NCBI GenBank assembly: GCA_003164475.1
Contig: PLTL01000027.1
Coordinates: forward strand, 1-17,038
Length of the DNA: 17,038 bases
Reading direction: 5' to 3'
Source: Candidatus Dormiibacterota bacterium
GTDB taxonomy: Bacteria > Chloroflexota > Dormibacteria > UBA8260 > Bog-877
Part shown: one piece after another, positions 7,506 to 16,755 of the stretch
Layout of the letters: every line of letters starts with the position of its first letter
Numbering within the stretch: position 1 is the stretch's first letter
Translations under genes and position numbers: made by a program
Notes under the pieces: model-generated
Databases searched by the model: none
What the model saw: the letters and a program-made list of their open reading frames with translations, nothing else
What the model was told of the DNA's origin: nothing

Positions 7506-8788
7506 TGGCTACCATCCTTCACACCTCTGATACCCACCTCGATGTGCTGACATACAACGAGAGCCGCGCCCCTGATCATGACGAGGTCCTCGCGGAAACC
7601 GTCGAGATTGCTCGCCAGGTGAAGCCCGATCTGGTGCTTCACACCGGCGATCTCTTTCATTCCGTGCGGCCTTCGACTGAGGCTATGCAACGAGCCTTCG
7701 CCTGGCTGCAGGAGCTCGAGGCCATCGCCCCGGCAGGCGTGATCGTTGAATGCGGCAACCACGACTCGCCAAACCTGTTCCGCCTGTTCACAAAGATCCT
7801 TGGTGAGGACTCTCGGATTCGCTTCATCGACAAGGCGCGGCTTCCTCGAGACGGCGGGATCCTGGACCTGGCTGCCCGTAATGGGGAGCGCCTCCGTGTG
7901 GCCTCTCTTCCTTTCGTGCACGCCAACCGGGTGCTCGGCGAAGAGATCCTGGGCGACGCCGGGAGATGGACGGGATCGTACGCCGACTACATCCACAGAG
8001 TGGAGGAGGTGCTCGCGGGTGGCCTGAAGGAAGGATATGACCCTCCCCACGATGTGCTTATCTTCGCTGCCCACCTTCACGTCGCCGGAGCAAAGTTCTC
8101 CAGGAGCGAGCGGCCCCTGCATATCAGCGAGATCTATGGCACGACTCTCGAAGCCCTACCGGTAGTGAACTTCGCGGCCTTCGGCCACATCCATCGTCCA
8201 CAGCCGCTGCCGGGCACCCTGGTGACCGGCGAGTACGCTGGGTCACCCATCCCGATCGACTTCGGCGAGGAGGGGGAGGAGAAGTCGGTCGTCATCTACG
8301 AGGCTACCCCTCAGGCACCGACGAAGGTCAGCCGCGTTCCGCTCCGACGGGGACGTCCCCTGTGGCGTTTCACCGGCACCCTGGACGAGCTCCGGACTTG
8401 CGCCTCTAGTGTCGGAAAGGCGCTTGCTCTGGTGATCGTCAGGACGACCGAGCCCGCCGTCGACCTCTCTGACCACGTGCGAGAGCTGCTCCCGGCTGCA
8501 ACGCTCCTCCAAGTAGTAGAGGAGTGCAGCAGCCGCAAACTTCAGGCGTTGACGCGCGCGGACGCCGCGGCCACCGAAGAGTTGGACTTCACGACTATGT
8601 TCGCTGAGTTCCTCTCGCAGCGCGGGACTAGGGTGGGATCGGCAGATCGTGTGCTCAAGGCCTTTAAGACACTGGTTGAAGCCGTCGGGGACGAAGGACC
8701 GCCGACGTTCGCCGAGGAAACCCTGTTGGTAGACAGCACCGTTGACGGCGGTAGCACGTCCCCTGAGGCACTAGGGGCTGCATCATGA
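7505..8788 (+). CDS. sbcD: SbcD/Mre11-family DNA exo/endonuclease subunit
   Basis: A 427-residue calcineurin-like phosphoesterase with all metal-binding motifs: LHTSDTHLD (Asp9, His11), LVLHTGDLFHS (Asp49), VECGNHDS (Asn85, His86), FAAHLHVAG (His190) and AAFGHIHRPQ (His228, His230). These are the seven ligands of Mre11/SbcD for two Mn2+ ions. Length fits SbcD (about 400). The C-terminal 170 residues should bind the base of the SbcC coiled coil. SbcCD opens hairpins and processes blocked or protein-bound double-strand ends. The start overlaps herA by one base and the stop overlaps sbcC by four, so the subunits are translationally coupled. Confidence 0.95.
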
Positions 8789-11700
8789 GACCCCTGCGCC
8801 TGCAGATGGAGGGACTGCGCAGCTACCGGCATCCCGTCGACATACTGTTCGACCGGGACGGCCTCATCGCCATCATCGGTGACACGGGGGCAGGGAAGTC
8901 CTCTATCCTCGAGGCGATCGTCTACGCGCTGTATTCAGCCACGAGTTGGGATCAGCGCGGTGTGCGGGCCCTGATTTCCAGCGGAGCCAAAAAGGTATCG
9001 GTCGTCTTCGATTTCGCGGTGGGCGAGAAGAAGTGGAGAGTGACCCGGGCGACGAGCTTGACGGCCCAGCCAGTTCATCTCTTGGAGTGCACCTCTGACG
9101 CTGATGATCCACTTGCGCGCGTGGACGGAGAGGCGGCCGTGAACGACGCAGTTAAGAAGATCGTCGGGCTCGACTACGACACCTTCCAGAGCGCGGTGGT
9201 CCTGCCTCAAGGGCGGTTTCAGCACCTTCTCCGCAGTAGTCCTGGAGACCGCACGGCGATCCTCAAGGGCATCTTGCGACTGGAGCAACTGGAGGTCGTC
9301 CGGGAGATGGCCGAGCGCGCCCTCAGCCGCCTCCGACCACGGCTTGCGGCAAAGGTGGAGGAGCGCCAGCGTTATAGGCTGGATCCCGTCGACGACCTCA
9401 TGGCGGCTCGGGTGCGTAAGGAGGATGCCGCGACCCGGGTCAGCTCCCTCCAAGGGGTGAAGGCGACCCTGGATGTCCTGAGGGCGGCCATCGCGGAACA
9501 GGACGAACGCGCAAGCAGGTTCAATGGCCTTCGCCAGGCGATCAGCGGGGCTCCCACGGGGATGGCGGAGCGACTCGGCAGGTTGGCTGAGCTCGACACG
9601 GAGATCGCGACTGAACTCTCAACCCAGGCGGGTCTGGTTGAGGATGCGGCGGGACGGGAGCGAGCAGCGACCAAACTGCTCGACGAGGCCAACCAGACTG
9701 GAGTTGGGCTGGCGCAATTGTTGGGAGCGTCGCAGGCCATCCCCAACCTCATAGAGGAGGTGGCGGCTCTGGGAGGTCGAGAGCAGGCCGCAGTCAATTC
9801 CCGTGCGGGACACCGTGCACTACTCGCTCAGGCCGAGGGCGACTCGATCCGACTCGCCGAGCTGGAAGCCGCTCTTTTGGCGGCCGACGCCCGAAAGGGA
9901 GGGCTGGCGGTGGGCAAGGACGCCGCGGAGGAAAGGCTTCGCGAGGTCTCCCGCGCGCTTGAGGCCTACCGGAGGAAAGTGGCGAGGGCCACCGAGATTT
10001 CCGCTGCAGTCGCATCAGCCACCGTCGCGTTGGCGGCGGCACGGTCTCAGGCCGAGGCGGTGGGGCCCGAAGTGCAGATAGCCCGTACGGCCGCTTCTAC
10101 CGCACAGGCCGAACTGGACGAGTTGCGTCGCAGCAACGCCGCCGCACACGCGGCCCATGATGCGCAGCCGGGCGATGCGTGTCCGGTCTGCTCTCGCCCG
10201 CTTCCTGATGGATTCGCCCCTCCCAAGATCGCCGACGAGGACGTGGCCGTCGGCGTCGTGGCGGCCGCGCGCACTGATGAGGTCGACGCGGAGCGCAAGG
10301 TGGCGGGTTTCGAGGAGGCTGCTCGCATCGCCCGCGAGGATCTGAAGTCTTCGGAGCTGCGTGCGCTGGAAGCCAGAGAAGCTGTTGACGGGAGTGTTGA
10401 GGCGCTGAGAGCGTTTGTCGGCGCAGCCGACCTGGCCGCAGACGACGCGCTCCTGCTTGCCCCAGCGGGTGGTGCAGTCAACGGTATTGCCCGTGAGCTG
10501 GGTGAAGCGGACGGGCAGCTGCGCGAGGCGCAGGAGGCTGTCGCCCTCCAGCGAGGCGTGGCGTCGGAACGTGCTAAGGCCGTCACCGCGGCTGCCGAGG
10601 CCGTGAGAGGTAAGGAAAGGGAAATCGGGGAGGCGGGGGAGCGTGTCACCCGGTATCTCGGTGCGATTCCGGAGGGGTACCGGCCGCCCGTGCCGGTCAC
10701 TGAGGAGGCGTGCCGCCGCTCCCTGGATGCGGTCGCTGCCAGGCAGGGACAGCTCGCTCAGGTCGATGGAGCCCGGCAGGCGGCGCAAGCTGAACGCCAG
10801 CAGGAGGAGGCGCGCCGGGAGACGCTGCATCGGAGACGCCGCACCGAGGTGGACGGTCCAGTCGCGGCTACCGCCGCCCCACTTGCCAACCTCCACCGTT
10901 GCATTCAAGATGCAGCTCAGTCGTTGGATTCGCAGACTCCGCGCGCGATCGCTAACGATGCCGACCTCATCACGCGTGCGGTTTGGGCCAAAGACCTGGA
11001 GGCCGCGGCGAGCGACCTCTGTGAGCGCCTTGAGTTGGCAAGAACTCAGACCTTCGACGCGAAGAGTGCGAAGGAATTGGAGCGGACGGAAGCTCTCCTG
11101 GGCGCTGGGTTCGAGAGTGCTGAAACGTTGTTCGACGCCTTGACTGGCGCCTTAGCGGACCGACTGGCCGCGGATCGGGACGAGGCGGAGGCTGAGCGGC
11201 AGATCCCGATCGTGGCAGCCCTTGACGCCCAGATCGCTCCGGCTTCCGCTCTGGCTCAGGACCTTCAGGAGCTGTCAGCCCAGCTCACGGACGCCAGGTT
11301 CGTCAGGTACGTCGCTACCCGCAAGCAGCAGGCGCTCCTTGCCGCGGCCTCGGAGATCTTGTCCTCGATGACAGGGGATCGCTATGGGTTCTCCAGCGAC
11401 TTCCAAATCGTGGACCGGATGGGGGATCTGCCGCGAGACGCAAAGACCCTGTCGGGTGGGGAGACTTTCCTCGCCAGCCTCGCGCTAGCGCTCGGCCTGT
11501 TGGAGGTCGCGGGGCGTGGCGGCGGGAGGCTCGATGCTCTCTTCCTCGACGAGGGGTTCGCTAGCCTCGATGGCGGCGCGATAGACGAGGCCCTCTCGGA
11601 GCTCGAACGTGTCGCCGGTAGTGGTCGCTTGGTTGCGGTCGTCAGTCACCTCAAGGCCGTGGCCGAGCGCATCGACGACGTTCTGTATGTGCACCGGCAA

Positions 11701-11793
11701 CCCGGTGATAGGAGCAGCGTGGCCGAGTGGATCGGCCCTGAGGAGCGCGACGCGCTAGTCATGCGCGACGTCGAATTGACACTACTGGCATGA
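8785..11793 (+). CDS. sbcC: SbcC/Rad50-family SMC-like ATPase
   Basis: A 1002-residue protein. The N-terminal ATPase half has MEGLRSYRHPVDILF and Walker A GDTGAGKSS (32-40), then VVLPQGRFQHLLRSSPGDR (about 139-157), the Rad50/SbcC Q-loop region. A long Ala/Glu/Arg-rich coiled coil fills about 180-850, with the zinc hook CPVC at 466-469 in its middle; the hook dimerises Rad50 through Zn2+. The C-terminal half holds the signature KTLSGGETFLASLALALG (LSGGE at 889-893) and Walker B DALFLDEGFASLD (Asp922, Glu923). It is close to E. coli SbcC in length (1048). It is probably the last gene of the tightly packed operon; 72 bases separate it from the next gene. The protein tethers and opens DNA ends with SbcD. 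Confidence 0.95.
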   Translation: MRPLRLQMEGLRSYRHPVDILFDRDGLIAIIGDTGAGKSSILEAIVYALYSATSWDQRGVRALISSGAKKVSVVFDFAVGEKKWRVTRATSLTAQPVHLLECTSDADDPLARVDGEAAVNDAVKKIVGLDYDTFQSAVVLPQGRFQHLLRSSPGDRTAILKGILRLEQLEVVREMAERALSRLRPRLAAKVEERQRYRLDPVDDLMAARVRKEDAATRVSSLQGVKATLDVLRAAIAEQDERASRFNGLRQAISGAPTGMAERLGRLAELDTEIATELSTQAGLVEDAAGRERAATKLLDEANQTGVGLAQLLGASQAIPNLIEEVAALGGREQAAVNSRAGHRALLAQAEGDSIRLAELEAALLAADARKGGLAVGKDAAEERLREVSRALEAYRRKVARATEISAAVASATVALAAARSQAEAVGPEVQIARTAASTAQAELDELRRSNAAAHAAHDAQPGDACPVCSRPLPDGFAPPKIADEDVAVGVVAAARTDEVDAERKVAGFEEAARIAREDLKSSELRALEAREAVDGSVEALRAFVGAADLAADDALLLAPAGGAVNGIARELGEADGQLREAQEAVALQRGVASERAKAVTAAAEAVRGKEREIGEAGERVTRYLGAIPEGYRPPVPVTEEACRRSLDAVAARQGQLAQVDGARQAAQAERQQEEARRETLHRRRRTEVDGPVAATAAPLANLHRCIQDAAQSLDSQTPRAIANDADLITRAVWAKDLEAAASDLCERLELARTQTFDAKSAKELERTEALLGAGFESAETLFDALTGALADRLAADRDEAEAERQIPIVAALDAQIAPASALAQDLQELSAQLTDARFVRYVATRKQQALLAAASEILSSMTGDRYGFSSDFQIVDRMGDLPRDAKTLSGGETFLASLALALGLLEVAGRGGGRLDALFLDEGFASLDGGAIDEALSELERVAGSGRLVAVVSHLKAVAERIDDVLYVHRQPGDRSSVAEWIGPEERDALVMRDVELTLLA

Positions 11794-11849
11794 CGCAAGA
11801 CCGGCGCACCTGGGTCACTGCGTCGGCGTGACAAGCATTGATCGACACT

Positions 11850-11854
11850 GGAGG
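11850..11854 (+). promoter_or_regulatory. Ribosome-binding site of the helix-turn-helix protein gene
   Basis: GGAGG ends 11 bases before ATG 11866, a somewhat long spacing. It supports that start. No convincing promoter is visible in 11794-11865. Confidence 0.5.
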
Positions 11855-11865
11855 CTCGCTCGAGG

Positions 11866-12792
11866 ATGAGTGGTTCGCAGACGAGGGATGTAGGCGAGGC
11901 GCTGCAGGCCGCCCGGGAGGCAATGGACGCCGGAGGCTTCCTCGAGTTCCCCCTTGGGGATTCGGGCACGGACACCCTCGGTGATCTCTCCGACCTTCCT
12001 ACTGTGCAGTGGCAGGACGGCAACGCCGGGGCCTTCCTTGCCTTGGCGACTAGTCTGGGCATCCGTCTGGTGTATTTCGGCTCCCATCGGTTGTCAGAGG
12101 AAGATCTCGAGCCTCTTGATGGCATAGATGCCGATTCCATAGCGCTTCGCTCTCGGCTTCGTCGGCAGCTTGGCCGGGTCGTATCGTTTGACCTTGCGTG
12201 GGTCTCAGATGGAGTGGGTCATCGCTTCACGGTGCGGCATCCTGCCGTTGAGGAGCTGCGCGGCCTCATTCAGGAGGATGTAGGGGAGACCGGTCCTGAT
12301 TTCGACGCAGGCATCATGCGTGATGAGGCCGCCTATGAGGAACTCGCGGGCGATCGGCGCGTTGCTGAGGCCGCGGGCAGCGACGAGCTGTTGAAGGCGC
12401 TGCAGGAAATCAGTCGCGAGAAGACCGGCCGCGAGGCTGATGGGGTGGCGTTTTCGATGTGGAGAGTAGCTGAGGCGCTGGCACCCCACATCGCCGAGCG
12501 ACTAGCGCCGCGGGTTGCAGCGGACGAACGGTTTCGGTCGGCAAAGTACTCTGCTCAGGTTGACGTCTTGCCGATCATTGTTCCGGAGTGGCGGCACTTC
12601 GAAGGCCGCTCTCAGCTGTTTCGTCGCATTCGCGAAGCAGCGAATATGATCGTGGACCGTGACTTGGCCGCCGAGGCGCACCTCCTGCGAGCGAGTGGGA
12701 TGACCTTAGATACCATCGCGGGGCGCATTCATCGGTCGGCGAACGTGGTCCGTCGTCTCTTGGCTGAATACCCACCGGACGGGACATCCTGA
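11866..12792 (+). CDS. Uncharacterised protein with a C-terminal helix-turn-helix
   Basis: A 308-residue protein that I do not recognise. The N-terminal half alternates strands and acidic loops (GGFLEFPLGDSGTDTLGDL, GIRLVYFGSHRLSEEDLEPL). The middle is helical and charged. The C-terminal 40 residues (about 266-303) read DLAAEAHLLRASGMTLDTIA then GRIHRSANVVRRLLAE, a typical helix-turn-helix for DNA binding. No nuclease or nucleotide-binding motif is evident and there is no membrane segment. It lies 72 bases after sbcC on the same strand and is less GC-biased than the restriction-modification genes beyond it, so it fits the SbcC operon better. It could be an accessory specificity or control factor of that system, or an unrelated gene. 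Confidence 0.75.
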   Translation: MSGSQTRDVGEALQAAREAMDAGGFLEFPLGDSGTDTLGDLSDLPTVQWQDGNAGAFLALATSLGIRLVYFGSHRLSEEDLEPLDGIDADSIALRSRLRRQLGRVVSFDLAWVSDGVGHRFTVRHPAVEELRGLIQEDVGETGPDFDAGIMRDEAAYEELAGDRRVAEAAGSDELLKALQEISREKTGREADGVAFSMWRVAEALAPHIAERLAPRVAADERFRSAKYSAQVDVLPIIVPEWRHFEGRSQLFRRIREAANMIVDRDLAAEAHLLRASGMTLDTIAGRIHRSANVVRRLLAEYPPDGTS

Positions 12793-12976
12793 CTTGGCAT
12801 CATGCGTCTAGGCTGATCCGAGCGCGGTAGCGGCGTCGGCAGGGGTGCCGGTGGGTTCCTTCCGGTCGCTACGTTGACTTCGCCTCTCAGATGCGTGGCC
12901 CTCCAGCGCACGCTGGGATCGCCGTTCTCCGGCACGTTCCCCAAAACTGGCTCAAGGATCGCTATCCTCGACGCTC
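12793..12976 (+). promoter_or_regulatory. Intergenic region with a possible leaderless promoter
   Basis: The 184 bases between the helix-turn-helix gene and the HARE-HTH gene contain TATCCT at 12963-12968, placing a transcription start about at ATG 12977. That ATG has no Shine-Dalgarno, so leaderless translation is plausible. No good -35 box is at the right distance. No strong terminator hairpin was found for the preceding gene. Confidence 0.25.
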
Positions 12977-13231
12977 ATGACATACCTGACGGCCGCCGTC
13001 TCGGTCCTCGAGTCTGCCGGACGGCCTCTCACGACGCGCGAGATCCTCGCCGCCGCCCTCGAAGCCGGCTTCCTGCGGCCTGCCACGCGCACCCCGCTCA
13101 AAAGCCTCGACGCCGCTCTCTATGTCGCTGCCCACGACGCTCCGGCCCCAGTCCAGCGTCTATGCCGGCCCGGCCGGAGACGGGCGCGACGCGGCTCCGT
13201 TCGCTGGACGCTCCCGCCCCCGGCGGCGTGA
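12977..13231 (+). CDS. HARE-HTH domain protein
   Basis: An 84-residue protein that is essentially one HARE-HTH domain (HB1, ASXL, restriction endonuclease helix-turn-helix). It has MTYLTAAVSVLESAGRPLTT and REILAAALEAGFL (helices 1-2), RTPLKSLDAALYVAAHD (the tP..sL.aaLy motif, 38-54) and a basic end RRARRGSVRWTL, matching the wing and final strand. HARE-HTH domains are found in restriction enzymes, Mrr-type proteins, RNA polymerase delta subunit and chromatin proteins, and probably sense or bind modified DNA. The TGA stop shares one base with the ATG of the following methyltransferase (TGATG), so the two are probably made together and may work as subunits. Confidence 0.75.
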   Translation: MTYLTAAVSVLESAGRPLTTREILAAALEAGFLRPATRTPLKSLDAALYVAAHDAPAPVQRLCRPGRRRARRGSVRWTLPPPAA

Positions 13232-16200
13232 TGGACGAACGTACCCTCACCGCTCGTCTCAAGTCCTGGCTAGACCAGGAGCTCAACTCCGGTGCCTACG
13301 GCCCCCTCGACGGGGCCGACAACGAAGTCCATGTGGCCGGTGGTCGCGAGCGCCACGACGTCGTCATCTACCGCAACGGCGCCTCGTGGCACAACATCGA
13401 ATGCAAGGTCCCCACCAGCCCCGAGGGTGGGACCCCATACGTACGCACCGTGGTGCAGGACGCTCATGACAAGGCGGTCGCCGAGGGGCACCCTTACTTC
13501 GGCACATTCAACTGCTCCTCATACGTGCTGTGGCGCTCCGACATGGCCGGTGTGCCCCTGCTCGAGCGAAGCGTCGGCAAGCGCCTCCCCGCGGTGTCCA
13601 CCGGCAATATCAGCGCCGTCGATGGGCCCGCCGCGACCGAGGAGTTGCGCACGTTCGTCCGCAACCTTCTGACCCTCCTTGCCGAACTGGCCCGTGGCGG
13701 CCCCCCACCCGTCCGATCGGCTGAAGAGGAGCAGATCGTTGACATCCTGGAGGATCGCCTCGACGTCATCGTGGGCCTCACCCTGAGCGCCGTCGACTCC
13801 GCTTTCACTGCGAACAAGCCCTTCCGCACCTCGCTTCGAGCCTGGATGCGCGACGACCAAGGGTGGCAGTGGGATGACGACCGACGCCAGGAACTACTCC
13901 TGCAGGCCACCAAGGTTGCCTGTTACGTCCTGATGAATCAGATCCTCTTCTACGCCGCGATGCGGCGCGTCTTTCCCGAGCTCCCTCCGCTCGAGCTCGG
14001 CGCCGCCGCCTCTGGCGAGGGCGTGCGTTTGAGGCTCTGCGAACGCCTCGCCGAGGCACGCCGGATCACCCGTGACTACGAGACCGTGTTTGACACGGGG
14101 CTGCTGACCGAGGTTGCTTGCAAGGCCGATGGCGCTGTGCCTTCCTGGGCCGGTCTTATCCAAGGGGTGCAGGACGTCGACCTCGCCGCCTACTCGACTG
14201 ATCTCTTGGGTGCCATATTCGAGCGGCTGCTGAGCCCTGAGGAGCGGCACCGTCTTGGCCAGCACTACACCTCGCCCGAGCTCGCCGACCTTCTCCTCGC
14301 TGCGACCGTCCACGACGCCAACACCACAGTCTTCGACCCGGCCTCTGGCGGCGGCACCTTCCTCGTCCGTGCCTACGACCGCCTCCGGTATCTCGGCGAG
14401 CGTGACCACCTCGTCCTCCTCACCCGCCTCTACGGCAACGATGTGTCCCGCTTCGCCGCCCACCTTTCCACGGTGAACCTGGCTGTCCGCAGCCTCGCCC
14501 GTGAGCGCAACTACCCGCGTGTGGGCAACCACGACTTCCTCCGCCTCCACCCCGGGGACCCCTTGCTCGCCCTTCCGGCCGAGGATGGCGACCAGCCAAT
14601 GGCCGTCCCCCGACAGATAGACGTCGTCATCGGCAATCCCCCGTACGTCCGGCGACAGTCCCTCTCTCCCTCGCAGTTCCGCTCGGCCGCGGAGTCCGTC
14701 GTTCGCGACGGGATTCGCCCCCCGCTGGACGGTCTATCGGATCTCCATGCCTACTTCTGGACACATTCCCTGCCCTTCCTTGGCCCCAGTGGCCGCCTCG
14801 CCCTGCTGACATCGACCTCGTGGCTTGAGAGCAGTAGCGGCGAGTCGCTCCGTAGCCACCTTCTCGCCAATCACCGGATCCGCATGGTGCTGAAGAGCAC
14901 CGTCGAGCCCTGGTTCGTCGGCGTTCGTGTCGATTGCGTAGCCACCGTCGTCGAGCGCGAGCCCGACCCGGCCCGGCGCGCAGCGAACTCTGTCGCATTC
15001 GCTGTGGTCAAGGCTCCCCTCGCCCACCTCCTCGGCTCCCGCAACCCCGCGTCCCGCTGGCCTGCTGCCGATGCCCTGATCGCCGCTATCCTCGGAGCAG
15101 CTCCGCACGACGATCTCAGCGTCGTCCGGGTTCCCCAGGATCAACTCGACGCATCCAAGTCATGGGCCGTCCACTTCCGCACCCCCCCGGTCTGGGACGC
15201 CTTCTCCCAGCTCCCGGGCGTCCACCCACTCGGTGACGTCTACGACGCCGGCGTCGTCCCCAAGCTCGGCTCGCCATGGTTCGTCGTGCGCGAGGTCGAG
15301 CCTTCCCAGGACGAACTCAAGGAGCATCTTCTCCGCCCGCGTCAGGTCGCCGGCGCCGCCTCACCCCTCATTTTCGTGGCCGGCCTTCAAGGTTGGCGCG
15401 GCCCGCTGGAGCGCCGATTCGTGGCTCGCGCCGCCCGCTCACCCAAGGACCACCCGCGCCGAGTCCTCGGCGGCGATGAGGGCGACCTCATCGTCATGGT
15501 CCCCCGCACGACCAACCTCTCCCGCGCTCCCCGCCTGCGCGCCTACGTGGCCTTCGGCGAGAAGCATGGCGTCAACCAGCAGGTCTACACGGGGTCACGG
15601 GCCTGTTGGTACGCCGTCGAAGATCGCCCGCGCGCCCCGATCATCGTTCCCTCGGCCGCTCAGTTCGCCTGGAAGGTCTGGGAGAACCCCTCGTCTCGTT
15701 TCCTCACCATGTCCCCCAACGCATACCTCACCCCCCGCGCGGATCTCCCGCTCTCCTCGTGCCTCGCCATCCTCAACTCAACCTGGACCTTCCTGGCCGC
15801 AACCCTCGCCTGCGGCCAAGTGGGCGTGGAGGGGATGATGCGCTTCGGTGGCCGGACGCAATACCTCCGGCTCCAGGTCGTCGACCCCGCGCGCGCCACG
15901 GCCGCTCAGCACGACGACCTCGCAAGGCTATGGCGCGACATGCGCAGGCAGCCCGTGCACGACTTTCCGCCAGCTGGCGCGGAGCCCCTTGGCGGCTCGC
16001 GCCGGGAGCTGGACGAGCTCGTCGCTGTGGTCGCTGGCGCTACTCGCAACGACGCTGCCGAGATGGTCGATCACCTGCATGCATGGGTGACAGCCTATGT
16101 CGGTTCGCGCGAGCGCCTCGAGGGCCAAGCCGTCGCCGGCCGACGAGGCCGGGGTCCGACCTCTGGCGGCCGCACCCGACGCTTGGCCGACCAAGCAGTC

Positions 16201-16689
16201 GCCTCTGCACAGCCCCAATGGCCCTGGACGGCCGCGGACGTTGATGCTGGCTGGTATGTCCTCCACTTGGCCCAGCCCGGATCCGTCCCGCCTCAGGTGG
16301 ACCTCTTCGGTCCCGACGACACGAGCGTGCGAGGCGGTTGCGCCCTCAGGGTTGGCGACACGTGGCTGACCTTCGCCACGGACGACGAAGCGACCATGGT
16401 CTCCCTGCTCCTGAACGCGGACCTTGTTCCCACCACAGCGATCTTCCCGGGAGGAACTGCTGCCGCCGACTGGCTGCCGCGCCTCAAGACCTGGCTCGCA
16501 GAACTGGCCGCCTCCATGCGCCGCCACGTCGACGATCGGATCCCCCCCGACGATCCCTCCAATGCGCAAGCTCAACTCAGGGCCTGGGCTCTCGCGGTCT
16601 CCGCACTGCGCGACGCCGAGCACGAGCTGGCGACCACCGCCCAGGATCGCCTCCTCCTACTCCGCCACGTGGGCGCGGCCCACTCCTAG
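13231..16689 (+). CDS. Type IIG-like restriction-modification enzyme, N6-adenine methyltransferase with N-terminal nuclease motif
   Basis: From ATG 13231 the protein has 1152 residues. Residues about 30-90 hold a PD-(D/E)xK-like pattern: NEVHVAGG, RHDVVIY (Asp43) and HNIECKVP (Glu57, Lys59). A helical linker (about 160-350) follows, with LGQHYTSPELADLLL before the catalytic domain. The methyltransferase core has motif I VFDPASGGGTFL (367-378) and motif IV VIGNPPYV (466-473), typical of gamma-class N6-adenine enzymes such as Eco57I. The remaining 650 residues probably contain the target-recognition part. This layout (nuclease-methylase-specificity in one chain) is that of type IIG enzymes. A stand-alone methylase or a PglX-like protein is less likely; no pglZ or other BREX gene is nearby. 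A longer in-frame start exists upstream, but it would run through the HARE-HTH gene. Confidence 0.85.
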   Translation: MDERTLTARLKSWLDQELNSGAYGPLDGADNEVHVAGGRERHDVVIYRNGASWHNIECKVPTSPEGGTPYVRTVVQDAHDKAVAEGHPYFGTFNCSSYVLWRSDMAGVPLLERSVGKRLPAVSTGNISAVDGPAATEELRTFVRNLLTLLAELARGGPPPVRSAEEEQIVDILEDRLDVIVGLTLSAVDSAFTANKPFRTSLRAWMRDDQGWQWDDDRRQELLLQATKVACYVLMNQILFYAAMRRVFPELPPLELGAAASGEGVRLRLCERLAEARRITRDYETVFDTGLLTEVACKADGAVPSWAGLIQGVQDVDLAAYSTDLLGAIFERLLSPEERHRLGQHYTSPELADLLLAATVHDANTTVFDPASGGGTFLVRAYDRLRYLGERDHLVLLTRLYGNDVSRFAAHLSTVNLAVRSLARERNYPRVGNHDFLRLHPGDPLLALPAEDGDQPMAVPRQIDVVIGNPPYVRRQSLSPSQFRSAAESVVRDGIRPPLDGLSDLHAYFWTHSLPFLGPSGRLALLTSTSWLESSSGESLRSHLLANHRIRMVLKSTVEPWFVGVRVDCVATVVEREPDPARRAANSVAFAVVKAPLAHLLGSRNPASRWPAADALIAAILGAAPHDDLSVVRVPQDQLDASKSWAVHFRTPPVWDAFSQLPGVHPLGDVYDAGVVPKLGSPWFVVREVEPSQDELKEHLLRPRQVAGAASPLIFVAGLQGWRGPLERRFVARAARSPKDHPRRVLGGDEGDLIVMVPRTTNLSRAPRLRAYVAFGEKHGVNQQVYTGSRACWYAVEDRPRAPIIVPSAAQFAWKVWENPSSRFLTMSPNAYLTPRADLPLSSCLAILNSTWTFLAATLACGQVGVEGMMRFGGRTQYLRLQVVDPARATAAQHDDLARLWRDMRRQPVHDFPPAGAEPLGGSRRELDELVAVVAGATRNDAAEMVDHLHAWVTAYVGSRERLEGQAVAGRRGRGPTSGGRTRRLADQAVASAQPQWPWTAADVDAGWYVLHLAQPGSVPPQVDLFGPDDTSVRGGCALRVGDTWLTFATDDEATMVSLLLNADLVPTTAIFPGGTAAADWLPRLKTWLAELAASMRRHVDDRIPPDDPSNAQAQLRAWALAVSALRDAEHELATTAQDRLLLLRHVGAAHS

Positions 16690-16755
16690 CGCACCGGGCC
16701 CCGCCCCTCAGAACGCGTCGGCCGCCACCTCGTGTCGCCCGCCATTTGGGTGGGA
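16690..16755. other. Short convergent intergenic spacer
   Basis: These 66 bases separate the stop codons of the convergent restriction-modification and glycosylase-like genes. An imperfect pairing of CCCGCCA with TGGGTGGG near 16738-16754 might terminate transcription. It is too weak to call. Confidence 0.25.

Noticed and set aside
8785..11793. Lamassu, Wadjet or DndD SMC-like component
   Set aside because: The CPVC zinc hook, SbcC signature and adjacent intact SbcD point to genuine SbcC; no partners of those systems are present.
11792..11831. GACGCA/TGCGTC pairing after sbcC as a terminator
   Set aside because: Only six base pairs with a loop of about 21 bases and no T-run.
12874..13230. 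Longer methyltransferase starting at 12874
   Set aside because: The extra 119 residues are low-complexity Arg/Pro-rich and overlap the HARE-HTH gene, which has a recognisable domain.
13231..16689. PglX of a BREX or Pgl system
   Set aside because: No pglZ, brxC or other BREX genes lie in the window, and the protein carries its own nuclease-like motif.
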